Shown here piece by piece: positions 37,252-49,491 of a stretch of DNA of 64,000 nt. How positions within the stretch are numbered: the stretch's first letter is position 1; each line of letters begins with the position of its first letter. Made by a program: the position numbers and the translations under genes. The DNA comes from Nereocystis luetkeana (lineage: Eukaryota > Sar > Phaeophyceae > Laminariales > Laminariaceae). The stretch covers positions 186,001 through 250,000 of the forward strand of contig JARUPZ010000024.1 of NCBI GenBank assembly GCA_031213475.1, read 5' to 3'. Below the pieces are notes generated by a model. That model was not told the DNA's origin, searched no databases, and worked only from the letters and a program-made list of their open reading frames with translations.

Positions 37252-39405
37252 CTGAAACGGCCGACCCGGCGCTCGGTAAGAAGTTTATCGAGGAAACCGG
37301 TGGCTGGTTAAAGCTCCATCATCCAATATGTCGGTTCTGCAATAGGTACCAAAACGCCCAGCGCCCCTCACGTGCTCCACACAGAAGTACACTCATCCTT
37401 CCCGCCCTCGTCTACGCCCCTCTCCACGAAACAGGTCTAGTAGACGCCCTATCCGCGAAACAGGTGCGTCTATACAACATCAGCTACTCTCCGCGCGTGA
37501 AGATCTCTGCCACGGGGAAGCTTGGACGCGGCTGGTCTGGGTATGGGGAGCCGTCAAGATTATGAGGGAAACATATACCAGGTGCCTTCGTCCTGTACCC
37601 CAGATCACCGCCAATACCTGTATCATAAACGGCCGGGCAAGCGACGAGCAAGCGTTGCACGGAACCACATGAAGTATTTACTGCCTCAGGCCGGGGCGCA
37701 GCGCCCCCAACCGGCCCCCTATGTCCCATCTGCAGGAAATCGCTGTAGACGGCGACGAAGGGTTTGATGCAGTCGCAGAGGTGAGCACGCTGCCAAGGAA
37801 GGAGGAGGGTTTATTGAGGGGGGGGGGGGGGTGCGTGTGCGCCAAGAAAAAACACGGTGAGAGTCTGCTGCCGTCTTTCGATGATTTAGCGTTGCGGGCC
37901 GTATACATGACCCGCAGGCGGGATCTTGCAAGCCACTGCTTGACGACGGTGCGGAGGCACTGGCGACTTGAACAACGAGGGTCCTGATACGGAGAACACC
38001 GCAAAGGGAGCAGGTGAGTCATTGGTCGTTTGCTGGGGCTCGAACGTGAGGATGGCGGCATGCGTGTAAACACTCTACGTTTTTTTGCGTATGGTTGAGT
38101 CTGACATTTTTTATTCAAGCGAACGATATTGAGTAGACGTTGCGTGGAATTGAGACTTCGGTTTCACTGTCCTATACGCTTATCTGGCGTGGACCCCATA
38201 GTTTGCCTTTCAATTGCCAGATAACACGTGGCCGGAGGTGACGACGCCGTAGGTGGAGCCTGAGCAGGCAACTAATGGACCGGTCTCGTCTATGGCCAGG
38301 ACGACAAAGTCGGGTCTAATGTGACCAGCAGACATGGCAATACAGGTGAGCGGCGGGTGTAGATGCTTGCATAGCTATCGAAACAACACGCAGAGGCTTG
38401 TAAACTTCGGTGCGTGCGTTGGCAGCCTGCTATCGGTTACGAGTCGTGCTAAGGTATGGGGAGTACACTTGATGGCAGGGAGATTGCTAGCTAGCTCTCT
38501 TGAGCAAATAGATAGCGGTATTAATGTATTGGTAGTAATAAAACTTCGATAACGTGATACGTAAAGTGGGTCTAATGCGCGTACCTTTCGGATGCAAATT
38601 ATTGGCTGCTCACTTAAATCGGCTGAAACGCTTCGAAGTCGTTTTCGGGCCACAACCAATCACCGCTGTCGCGGAAACACTATTCTTGCCTTCTTGTTGC
38701 GTCCCTCATATTCAGGACTACTGTCGGTATCTCTGCACCCTCTTCGTCATCTCCCTCAACAAGAAGACAGCCAACAAACTACAAAGCTATGATTCGGTGT
38801 CTGCGAAACTCGCATGGCTCCCGATCATTAATTTCACCACGTGGTCGTCAGGGAGGGTATTGCCGCCAGCATCGCTTAAGAGTGTTAGCACTGCCGTGGC
38901 CACGCCTCGAATGCTTACTCCCAACCCCTCAATGCAGGATTCGTTGGCGTCACCCATGGTCGCGGCCGGCACAGTCAGGGTAGTGACAGGTCTATGACTC
39001 CGCGCATTGCGGGTAGATACCGCCAGGGGGAGGGTGGGCGGCGGGAATGGCGGTCGTACACAGATGGAGGGACCCGGAGGTTGCCAGGAGTGCGCACATT
39101 GCAAGGGTAGATAGGCTCAGATCGACCCTGTATCCATATTTGGACGAGCGGCGGCGTATCGTGCCTGCTGACCCTCGCCCAGGGACGGAGAACATATTCG
39201 TCGAAGTGCAGGGGAAAAAGAGTTTCCTCGATGCAAGTTCCCTTCGGTCCGTGGGTCGTCTGATAACTCTAAATATGACTGGGTTGGTCGTAGAGGCGAT
39301 AGTCTTGAGTGGCCACTGACGTTGAACATGGGCTAACGTGAAGGATTTGGTGTAGCACTGGCTGCTGCTGAAGATACGCTCTGCGATTGAAATCGTCTTC
39401 TTCTT
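37252..39405. other. Intergenic with further coding-looking patches
   Basis: Plus strand: a start-less open frame at about 37200-37563 (protein text ETGGWLKLHHPICRFCNRYQ), and an ATG frame 37721-37987 of 88 codons containing EIAVDGDEGFDAVAE between a TGCAG acceptor and a GAG|GTGAGC donor. Minus strand: 38957-38787, a 56-codon frame starting MGDANESCIEGLGVSIRG in a good ATG context. None is recognised. A G run lies at about 37819-37831. Confidence 0.3.
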
Positions 39406-39648
39406 AGGGTCATTCTTATCGGACCGCGTTTTTCCCATAATTTCCAAAGTTTAATCATATTTGGAGATATGTATCAATTTACGGAGGCGTTCTGTCACCA
39501 TTCGTGAAATTCTCCAGAAACAAAAAAACAAGTTCGCTAAATTTCACAGGCTTGGAAAAATAAAACAGGAAAACATGGAAGATTGAACAATTGAGCGAAA
39601 AGAATGTTGAAATTATGGGAAAAAAAGCTCTCCGATAAGAATGACCCT
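39406..39648 (-). repeat. MITE family B, copy 2
   Basis: 243 bases with terminal inverted repeats of about 38 bases beginning AGGGTCATTCTTATCGGA on both sides. It is the reverse orientation of the copy at 30506-30760. Internal text is shared at high similarity. The element is non-coding and lies about 120 bases upstream of the LTR retrotransposon. Confidence 0.85.
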
Positions 39649-39766
39649 CTCAACACACGTCGTGGAATATGTTTTCTTGGAGAAGGCCTAGGGTGACGCT
39701 GTCTTGGAGAAGGCCGAGGGGGGCGCCGACTCTGCGATGTGTGTGTTGTTTTAAATGGTTTGATCT

Positions 39767-40141
39767 TGTTTGTGGTATGCGGTAGCTTGATACGGGTCTG
39801 CGGATATTGGGGGTTTCATACATTGTGGGGTTTCGTATTATGTATCGGGGCATTATTTAGTATGCCTCGTGGATGGAAAGCTGCTCCTCCGGGAGCAGTC
39901 GATGATGTTAATGATACTGCCTGTCTATATGTGAGTGGTGCAGCCGGTGACAATCTTGGTGCGGCTTACCTCCTGTTTGTGGTTCATGTGGTGGGGTCTC
40001 TGACAGAAAGGTATTGATCCACCTGGTGTGTGTAGTGTTTGGCTTATTGTAACTAGTATTTTATTTGCTCCTCCTCAACGATCATGGTGTAGACCACGCG
40101 TGTATCACGTGCACGCGTCCGACAGCTCCTGTGATCAAACA
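39767..40141 (+). repeat. 5' long terminal repeat
   Basis: 375 bases, TGTTTG...CAAACA. It is nearly identical to the 3' repeat apart from scattered substitutions and a 26-base duplication present only in the other copy. Confidence 0.88.
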
Positions 40142-40232
40142 CGATATCGTGTGACTCCGGGCCCGGAGGACGCTGAAGGGTTTTACTGTGTTAGAGGAGA
40201 GCACCTACTGGTGGAAGGGCGTCTGTGGTGGT

Positions 40233-41591
40233 ATGGAGCAAATGGAGGAGCTGCTTGGTATGGATGCGCAGCAGGAACGACGACATGGAGGCGGCGGGCC
40301 ACAGGAGCAGCAGCAAAGGCAGTTTGGACAGCTGCAGCAGCGGTCGTAAGGACAGCAACAGCCACAGCAGCAGCAGCGGTGGCAGTATGAACAGCAGCAG
40401 CAGCAGCAGCGGTCGTATGGACAACAACAGCCACAGCAACAGCAGCAGCGGCAATACAGTGGCACCGCGCAGCAGCATCATTGGCGGCAGTATGGAGGCC
40501 GAGGGCAGGAACAGCCTCAGCCTCAACAGCAGCAACGCTGGGGTGGAGGCCAGAATTATCATCATCATCAGTAGCAGCAGCAGCAGCAGCAACGGCGGCA
40601 GCCACATGCTGCTTCGGAGTGGTGCACTGGGGCGGCTGGTAATACCGATCGCGTGTGGTATCAGCCTGAGTCGCCTCCGCCTGCAGCAGCGTCGATGTAC
40701 GGATCCTACATGTGCGCACGGTGTGGCGCCCGAGGGCATAGGGATGTGATTTGCCGTGCACCCAACAGTGTGTGCGACAACTTCATCTTTCATGGTCGCA
40801 TGGCCAGGCAGTGTATCACTGCCCAGCCTGCTGTCGTCTACGCGCCGAACTACTACAGTACGCCGCAGGCTGGAACGCCGGCGCCCCAGCAGCCACGGGT
40901 GGAGCCGACAGCGACGAGCTCGGCAACGAGCTACTCAACCGATGTGGTGTGGAGTTGCCGACGCGAGCCTCCACCGAACGAGCTCTGTGATGCTGAAGAG
41001 CCGCGTGTAACGTCTGTGCCGCAGCAGGACTACCCTGAGGTCGTCGACCTTGGTGTTGCTTTGTCCGACGTGATGGATCTCGGTGATGCTAAGCCTGAGG
41101 AGGTGGAGCTTGTTGTTGCTTTATCCGGCGTGGTGGATCTCGGTGATGTTAAGCCTGAGGTGGTGGAGCTTGGTGTTGCCGTGTCCGAGGTGGTGGAGCT
41201 TGGTCTTGCTGTGTCCGAGGTGGAGCTTGGTGTTGCTATGTCCGACATGGTGGAGCTCGGTGATGCTAAGCCCGAGGTGGAGCTTGGTGTTGCCGTGTTC
41301 GAGGTGGTGGAGCTTGGTCTTACTGTGTCCGAGGTGGAGCTTGGTCTTGCTTTGTCCGACGTGATGGATCTCGGTGATGCTAAGCCTGAGGAGGTGGACC
41401 TTGGTGTTGCTGTGTCCGAGGTGGTGGGCCTCGGTTATGCTGAGTCTGAGGTCGTGAAGCTTGGTGTTGCTGTGTCCGAGGTGCGCAACTCCGGTCAGAA
41501 GGGGGGGTCAACGTACCCCTTCGACCGGGGGAAACTCATATGGGCGAGGCTGGCACCGAGTGGCTGGGAATACGGATCTGGCTCGGTTTAG
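40233..41591 (+). pseudogene. gag-like protein gene of the LTR element, two nonsense codons
   Basis: The frame starts at ATG 40233 and runs to 41591 (about 453 codons). It is interrupted by TAA at 40347-40349 and TAG at 40572-40574. The order is: a glutamine-rich N-terminal half (QQQ blocks); a CCHC zinc knuckle, CARCGARGHRDVIC, near codon 168; a second knuckle with its second cysteine missing (CDNFIFHGRMARQC); then a long tandem array of VVELGVAVSE-type units. Zinc knuckles of this spacing bind RNA in retroelement Gag proteins. At the first stop, the parallel Q-block downstream has TAT at the same place. At the second, the context is a run of CAG codons. Both look like recent point mutations. 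A +1 frame beyond the end repeats PFDPGK-like text, hinting at an older longer frame. Confidence 0.75.
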
Positions 41592-42491
41592 GGGGGGGTA
41601 TGGTGGCAGATGGGGAAACGGGGATTACGAGGGGGCGGGGACTAGCAGCGGCAGCAGCAGCGGCAAGCGAGATTTCCCGTTCGACCCTGGGAAACAGGCA
41701 TGTAATATTTTTCCAGTGTCACCCACTTTAGTTTTGGTGGACTGGATCTTTTTTGTTTGTTCTTTTTTGTTTGTCCTTTTCTGTGCTTTCTTTGTGTTTG
41801 GCTGGTATGTTCTCAAATGAAGTGTGCAATATTACGGAAGGCGTAGTGTACCTGATACCTGGTATGTCTTATATGACAGAAACATTTCCACCGCAGCTAG
41901 CTGCTCTTCACGTACTCGTATATTAACCAGAGGGTATGAGGGAACCGTACCACGTCTGCTACCTGATTCCATACTGCTGTGTCTATCCAGGCCGCGAGTT
42001 GAAATGGCAAAACGGACGTACCTGCGTTGCCAATTACCCACTTGAATATGAGGAAGACCAACTATGAATAGAAATCGGTACTGACGTTGTCTTGTCACTA
42101 TTGTTTCGAGTGAAATCATGAGGGGGGGTTTGATGGCATGATTCTACTCGTAGACATAGTGCATAATGATGTGACTCGTTATCTAACGAGTAACCTCGGT
42201 TTCTGGCACGAGCTGGCTTGATTTCTGACGCTGACCCACCCGATACTGCCCACTGCACCCTGCGGCTTTGCGAGATGTAGTCCATGTCGCGGCAACATGG
42301 AGCCGCGGCGGAAGACAAGTGTCGCATCCGTATTGTAGGGAGCAGGAGACGGAGGTTGAGAGGTGGGGTTGTGGGGTGTTTGGACGTGAGTTTATTTCTT
42401 TTTATTTCATGGTTGAGGTATTTTGGAGTCGTAATGACATCGCAACTTTTTTAAGAATGAGTGCTTTCTCGTCTACCGAGCAGGGGGGGGG

Positions 42492-42625
42492 ATAGTAGCT
42501 GTACTCGGTAACACGACGAAGCCTTTCTATCGCAGATAGTGGAGTTCAGTTGGAGTGTCATAGTAGCTGTACTCGGTAACACGACGAAGACTTTCTATCG
42601 CAGATGGTGCAGTTCAGTTGGAGTG
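42492..42625 (+). repeat. 68-bp tandem duplication inside the LTR element
   Basis: Two adjacent units, each containing ATAGTAGCTGTACTCGGTAA and CTTTCTATCGCAGAT, start at 42492 and 42560. They differ at a few positions. They are non-coding. Confidence 0.85.
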
Positions 42626-43423
42626 AGCCCATAAGTGGATGCGGACCATGCACGCAAGGGTACTGACCGGAGGTCTGTCTCTGGTGGAGTGATTTTTTGC
42701 GCGGATGTCTGTTCATTGCTTTCCTCTACTGGATGTAGATGTCTAAGGCATGTGTTTAACGGGGAGTCTGAGATCAACACGTACGGTCGGCAGAGCAGCA
42801 TGCCGATTTTCTCATCAAACCGTTGCCCGCTGAGATGTTTTATTTTGGGCTTGACTTTGTGATGAATTTGTGGCGATTACTTTCGTTTATTTCTTGGTTT
42901 CGGATATTTTGGGGTATTGGGTGATGAGAACGGAGAAGAGTGATTTTTAGGGAATTGGAGAAAGTATTGGGATGTACTCATGCGTTGAGTAATGTTAATA
43001 CGTCAATAGGGTATGCCGATGGTCTTGATGAATCGTGCCGTACCCGTTGGCTATTGGTTAAGTATGCCCAACGTACAGGGGACCCAAAATTACTAGTATC
43101 CATAGTACTTTTAAATTCAGATGCAGTTTATTGTTGACTTTTGCATACTCCCGGCGTGAGCACCTACTAATAGCAGGGGGGCTATTGTAGTTCGATTTGA
43201 GATGTCTTACGTCAGAGACGTTCTGTTGTTCTGCTCTTTCAGAGTGCGAAACAGGGGGGCCGATACTATCGGGCGGTACGATATCTATGTGAAGACAGTG
43301 TTATTGTTTTCGTCTGTCAACATACTTACGTTTGTTGGATTTTTTTCCTTCTCATAGTTAGTTACTGTCTTGATATATTTTAGGAGGTCTCTACTGGAAT
43401 CGATATTTAGAGATTTTGTATCG

Positions 43424-43533
43424 GGATTGCCGTTTTACATTGGCGATTCTGAAGGGTGGATTTTGGGATTGCCGTTTTACCTTGGCAACGATGAAGGATG
43501 GAATTTGGGGCTGCCGTTTTACCTGGCAATAAT
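43424..43533 (+). repeat. 42-bp tandem repeat (2.6 units) before the 3' LTR
   Basis: Units of 42 bases begin GGATTGCCGTTTTACMTTGG, then a third partial unit (GCTGCCGTTTTACCTGGCAA). Because 42 is divisible by three, the frame stays open (GLPFYLG...DEGW), but no start or context suggests a real protein. Confidence 0.8.
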
Positions 43534-43583
43534 TGGTGATAAGATATTCGAGACCTATCGTATCGAGCACCGAATAGGGGGGC

Positions 43584-43984
43584 TGTTTGTGGTATGCGGT
43601 AGCTTGATACGGGTCTGCGGATATTGGGCGTTTCATACATTGTGGGGTTTCGTATTATGTATCGAGGCATTATTTAGTATGCCTCGTGGATGGAAAGCTG
43701 CTCCTCCGGGAGCAGTCGATGATGTTAATGATACGGCCCAGGCTTTGATGTTAATGATACTGCCTGTCTATATGTGAGTGGTGCAGCCGGTGACAATCTT
43801 GGTGCGGCTTACCTCCTGTGTGTGGTTCATGTGGTGGGGTCTCTGACAGAAAGGTATTGATCCACCTGGTGTGTGTAGTGTTTGGCTTATTGTAACTAGT
43901 ATTTTATTTGCTCCTCCTCAACGATCATGGTGCAGATCACGCGTGTATCACGTGCACGCGTCCGACAGCTCCTTTGATCAAACT
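43584..43984 (+). repeat. 3' long terminal repeat
   Basis: About 401 bases, matching the 5' repeat. It carries an extra 26 bases at about 43734-43760 that duplicate GATGTTAATGATAC text, and its last base is T instead of A. Confidence 0.88.
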
Positions 43985-44165
43985 GATCTTCGTCATTACA
44001 CCACCAGACAACTCGCATGCATCCATGTTCAACATGGTAGCATTATACGAGACACCACTTCCATCGGCCACGCTGCGGTGAGTATATCATGTCTGATCGT
44101 TCTACGTCGTCAGAGATAAAGTTCTAGGGCAGCAGCTATTTTAATAGCTGCAGGTACAGCAGTGG

Positions 44166-44275
44166 TATTACGGGGGGCCATGGTTAACAGGACCAAATAT
44201 TGTTAGTAAAAATGGTCAAACATATAGGTTTTTATGTATACCATAGGTCCTGTTAACTATGGTCCCCCGTAATAG
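44166..44275 (-). repeat. Tc1/mariner-like MITE family D, copy 2
   Basis: 110 bases with termini TATTACGGGGGGCCATGG and its inverted counterpart. Internal text is the reverse complement of 35527-35637. It lies less than 200 bases beyond the LTR element. Confidence 0.8.
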
Positions 44276-44966
44276 TTCATATTGCCTGTCTCTGTGACGA
44301 CACCCCCGCAACCCTCCCTCCACTTGCGACAAATATGCTGGGGCTGCCAGTCTATCAGGAAAGTGCCAGGTAATCCAACGGGAAAACCCGTTTTGCAATC
44401 GGATCTTATCTCGAGCAGATAAGCACTATTGCTTGAAGTCGACTTTTAACATTAAAAAAACGAATCTTGCCCTTTACCATAACACACCTTTCCTAAAGGA
44501 GCCCACCGTAAGAGTAAATGACAGGAAAATGAGAAATTTGACAGTGGTTATACTGAACTCAGAATAAAGCGTACATTTCACGAGCAAAAGATTCGGACTG
44601 GACCAGCATTCCTGTTTCTTCATTTTCTCCTCTATTACTAAGTGTTCTGAATTGAAGCTCGCCTGAAAAAAACGCCTTCATACCTATTTTGCGCTTCGCG
44701 CGAACAATATATGTATACCAGGGTATATATATATATTTTCTTGACCCCCTCGCACCGACGGCCCTTGCTTGGAGTCTCTAAGTGCGAACGCGAACGACCG
44801 TGTTACACGCGTTCCTGCAAATGCTCCAGCTGTTGTTGCTCAACATTGAATTGTTTTTCAAGCGTAGGCTAAAGACCCCAGTATACCCGGTATATGGTTT
44901 GACGCTTTCGCTCACGTCTGGTGTCCTGGTGCCGGCTCGATGTTGCGGCGTGCTTCAATAATCATA

Positions 44967-45012
<46 letters not shown>

Positions 45013-48000
45013 CTTGCAGCTCTCCCTGGCAAAATTTCCCTTTGTTTCCGGCCACCTGTTTGGCGAGTATGCAAAATTACCCACTCTTAATTTTGAATAC
45101 GTTCCTTCGTATTCCTCCTATCTTTTCGCCTCGTTTGTTTCTGCGGACTCTTTTGTTTTTTGGTTTTTCTCTTCGTAGCATGCGTCTCCCTCAGGATCTA
45201 TCTGTTGCACCTCGTACGTAACAAAGTAAGTCCAATCTATCTTCTTCGTCTACACGCTGATTTATCATTTCAGCGATAGCGGGATATATCCCATCATTTA
45301 TCATTTATTTCAGCGATAATATCGGGATATATCCCATCAGGACACTATCGCATCGGGGTAGGTGTTTAGTTTTTAAAAAAGCCAAATAACGTATTGATAC
45401 AAACAAATAGGTAGGCGGGAAACTCCGGTCAGACTCCGGCGCTAGTAATCGGGCCCTCCAATTTGAGCAAAGGGCATGTTTTTTTGGTTCGTTTGTTTTC
45501 GTTCGGAATGGGGTGCTTTATGGCATAATATATATATTCGTGTTGGCTTTATTTTGCTCGTCCTGCCTCGCCCCACGCCAGTCTTGTCGGTGGTAATTCC
45601 GGTCCCGTACGGGTAAAGCTTTTTTTCGTTTCGTTTCCTTTTTCTCTTGGTGCTCCTTGTCGGGTTAGACACATTTATTTCCTCTTCTTGGAGGTATGGG
45701 AGTAGATTTCAGGCGCCAGTCGCATCTTCAGCACATGTCCTTGTTCACGGAACCGGGGTTTCAATTACTCCTTTGCATTTCTACATGTATGTATGTACAG
45801 CTCGTCAGAGTGGGCTAGACGTGTGGTACGGCTTGAGCGGTATGGACAGGTCTTACCTGATGTCAGATATCAAGGTAATATTTTTGGTGTTTCGGAGGCG
45901 TGTGCTGGATGGGAAACCCGGGATTTCCCGCGAAACACGAGTCACTTCGGCAGTCATTCTGATGTGGTCTATCAATACCCTAGCTGTTCTTTTTCTTCTC
46001 CAAGCAATCAGCACACGTGAATAACAACGAGTACCTGCTGAGTAGGCAAAACTGGTTTGGGATGCACTGCAATCTGTGTCCTAAACTGATCTCTTCAGAT
46101 ATGGGGAGGTACGTCACCGCAAAAAATCTGAGGAGTGGACTACCGGTAGTACACGAGAACCGCACGTCTTCAGCATGTACCGGTACTACCGCTGGGATGA
46201 AATGGAGGAAGTGATTCTGGACCCCAGATGGGCTAAAAAGGCTGCGTAGAGAAGAGGCCCGTCTAGAGGTCTGGGTACCAATTATTCCCTTCGAAGGTAG
46301 GCAGTTATACACTCATGTAATATCTAATAATATTTACTACGCTCAACCTCAATACGTTCTCAACCGTTACCCGCAACATACATATTCGATAATACGCATG
46401 CCTTTTCTTGTTGCTCCCCAACACTATAGTCACTAGCCTCTTCACCCAGAGGAATCAATACCTAAACCATACTCTTCTTACGCAGGGCACAAACACGAAA
46501 GTTTCTCACGGAAACCAACTCCCATGGGCGGAGATGTTCGAAAGGGAAGCCCAAGTCCGTGGGGAAAAGTAATTTCCGAACAGAGGTTATATACTGGTAA
46601 CTCCGAAATGCGACATTTTCACAACAGGTTCGTCATCCCCATTTCAACATTACCCTGACCTCCGAGTTTGAGCCTCTATTTCAAGGCCAATAGCAGTTCA
46701 TGAGGGAGGGCGGATACCATACTCCTCTGACATCCCCAATTAATTAATTCCTTGCGCTCGCTGACGGTGTGACACACACAGCGGCATTCATTCAGCCAGA
46801 GATTCCAACCACGGATTCGCAAAGGCGACCCCAAAATCTTTCAAGTAAGTCTGAATTTTCAGCTTACGTACGTACGTGGAACCTGTTTCAGAGAAGGGAC
46901 TTGTTCTTTTCAAGTACCCCTGCGTCCGGGCGGTTTTCGATCTAACCCCCACTAAGCCGGTGACACGGGTTGAAACCCGGCCAATAAGCGCTACATATAT
47001 ATAAATATCTAAACTCTAAGATATGAGCGTGTAGCGGACTGCACACTCGATAAAACAAAAATACATCATCTATCTGAGGAAGCTTCATCACCACAACCCC
47101 CCCGTGTTAAAACTTTTGACGCGCCTGGCCGTGGACGACGCCACCAGTGCGTCCACATAATCCTCCACCTTACCGCTGGCGCTATACATAGTATAATAAA
47201 CGTTCAATAGATATATATATATATCCAGGTTCTCGCTGCTGAAGATTCGTCGTTGCTCGTTTTCACTGCTCGCAGGTGAGTCCAAGCACCGAGCCAAGTG
47301 AGTCCCTCAGGTTCAATAGCCCAAGAGTGTACCTGCCATTGGAATTGGTCAGAGGGTACAAACAAGCCCGAGTCGGGTGGGAAGCAAAGCGGAAAAAGAC
47401 GGAGGCAAACCATATACCAGGTATCATGTTGGTACTCGTATATATATATGCAGTACTTCCCTTCGGCGTGTGAATTGAAACTAACTGGCGATGGTGTATC
47501 ATACGCAGGCATGCAAATAAATGATGGCGTACTGCACAGTATCGCCAGTCAGTGCCAATGCAATTGAAACCGGAAGAACATGAGTATAGTACCGTTTCGC
47601 AAAACTTTGTAAACCATATTGAGCGCAACGGACGGAAACAAAAGTCCGAGACAAATACTCGTTTACAGTATATCGGGATGGCGATTGTGTGTTTCCTCGC
47701 ATTCATGCGCATTGCGTTGTACCTCACGCGGGAAGCACCCTCTTGTCTGAAAACTCAGGACAACACATTTGCACGTTTTTTGCGGGAAGGGCACGCGCTG
47801 CGTGGGCAAACGGGTCAATTGCGTCGGCTTCGCAACGCGGAGATATCGCGCACCGTGGTATTTCCATGCTATATATGCTCAACAGCGCTGTGTGCATCCC
47901 CTCGCGGGATATAATCATATACACTACGGTTGTCCCAATGGCCTTCCACTCCGTTGCGTTACCCGAAGCCTGGCCACTCAGCGAGCTCAACCGTAGGATA

Positions 48001-49491
48001 ATGCACATCGCTACGACTGAGTCGTTCTGTGGTGCAGTTCTTTGGACAGTGACATGCTCCTCCACTCGATATCGAACAAGCTACAGTAGTATTCTTCTTT
48101 CTGTGGGGACGTCATAAAGCTGCAGATGCTTCTTCTGCTATACCAGGTACACCGCTAATACAGGTTCATGGTTCTACAGGTTACCAAGTACCTGGTATGT
48201 ATATGTTGGGTTACACAACTTTATCATTCGTGGACGCAAACGCCTTCCATGAATATCCACCAAACCGATTTGTGTGTAGCGTAGTTGTGGTGCTGGTGGG
48301 TGGCACCAAATTCGCCCGTTCGTTGTAACACACTACTTCTTACCGTATGATGCGCCGACCATGTACGTACGCGCGAAAGAGTTATCCGCATCTAGGATAC
48401 GAGTCATCCGCATCTACGAGCTGTTTCAAGCCTACCACTCAAACCTTCGTCCACCACGAAAGAACGCCGATCGCAATATTCACTCGAACCCATACCAGGT
48501 AGGTGGTATCATGCTGACCGTCTTGGTTAGCGGGAGAGAGTCACACGGATATTTCAATATTGATCCTAGAGTTGGCTTTAACCGCGAAACAATACTTCGA
48601 CCAACTAGTACTGTACGAGCATAAAACAAAAGGTCAGAATCATCACGAATTTTTTCGTTCAGGGTTTTTGAGCCGACAGTTACGTACAGGTCCGAGTCGG
48701 TTGCTTCGAACCGCGCATTTTGTCTGCTGGGCTTATGCGCCGGGGGCGTATGGCCCTTGATCGCACTCACCCTTCCCCTGTGACGCTTGCGTCTTTCCCG
48801 TTACGGAAACAATAACACAATGACTCGAAACCTATATCGCATGGATCGTAGCCTGTACGAACACTCTAGAGACTCGGGCATCCGAGCCACACCTCGTGTG
48901 GTCACAGCAGTATTGCAAGAGGGCCCTACCGCTCTCGATGGAGCTGAATGGGGAACCCGCACCGCTTTATAAAGACCCGCCTTTCGAAAACCATCTCGAT
49001 ATTACCAAGTCACTAGGGGCAAGTACGGTCGCAAGCGAGGGTCCGGTGGGAAGCAGGAGACAGCCATCGTTGGTACGGCAGAGAAAGCGCGATGCTGTAC
49101 CGCCATCCTTGGTGTTTTTCGACGGTTACAGAGGGACGCGCGGGGGGACGTCTGGCCATGGGTTGATACTCTGCAGGGGGAAAGTTGTGTATTGCGATGG
49201 ATACACCTGTTCGATAGAATATTATTGTGTTTGATCGTACAGATTTGGACTTACTTATTGTCTGCAACCGAGTAAAGGCTTGTAAATTGTATGCTATCGT
49301 TCTTCCCGGGTAAGTGATGGATGATATGAGATGTATCGTTTGGGACTTCTGTAGGCAGTGACTCCTGAATGACATGAGATTTGCCGTTTTGTCCGACTGA
49401 GTCGGGGATGGTAGAAGCTGTACCGCTTGCGATTCCGGATGGATTTCTGAATAGCGGGGGTAAAAACATCGTGCGTCCTGGGTAAACGCAT
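44276..49491. other. Intergenic, no gene recognised
   Basis: Low-complexity features dominate: an (AT)n run at 44969-45008, a degenerate duplication around GCGATA...GGGATATATCCCATCA at 45261-45339, and short palindromes such as ACTACCGGTAGT at 46139. Four TACCWGGTA motifs lie between 47415 and 48501 and one earlier at 41856. The frames present are short and without domains. Confidence 0.5.
44969..45008. repeat. (AT)n microsatellite
   Basis: About 20 uninterrupted AT units. Confidence 0.95.

Larger units (their letters stand above)
39767..43984 (+). mobile_element. Non-autonomous LTR retrotransposon
   Basis: Two direct repeats (39767-40141 and 43584-43984) bound about 3.4 kb of internal DNA. 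The repeats begin TGTTTG and the left one ends CAAACA, a perfect 6-base inverted pair of TG...CA type. The 5-base sequence GATCT flanks both ends (39762-39766 and 43985-43989) as target duplication. A purine-rich tract (GAATAGGGGGGC) directly precedes the right repeat. The interior encodes a gag-like zinc-knuckle protein remnant, and no protease, reverse transcriptase or integrase text was found in any frame. A primer-binding site beginning TGG is not visible just after the left repeat. The element therefore needs enzymes from elsewhere. Confidence 0.85.

Noticed and set aside
40183..40793. Long minus-strand leucine-, cysteine- and alanine-rich frames
   Set aside because: They are antisense to the CAG/CAA-rich gag of the LTR element.
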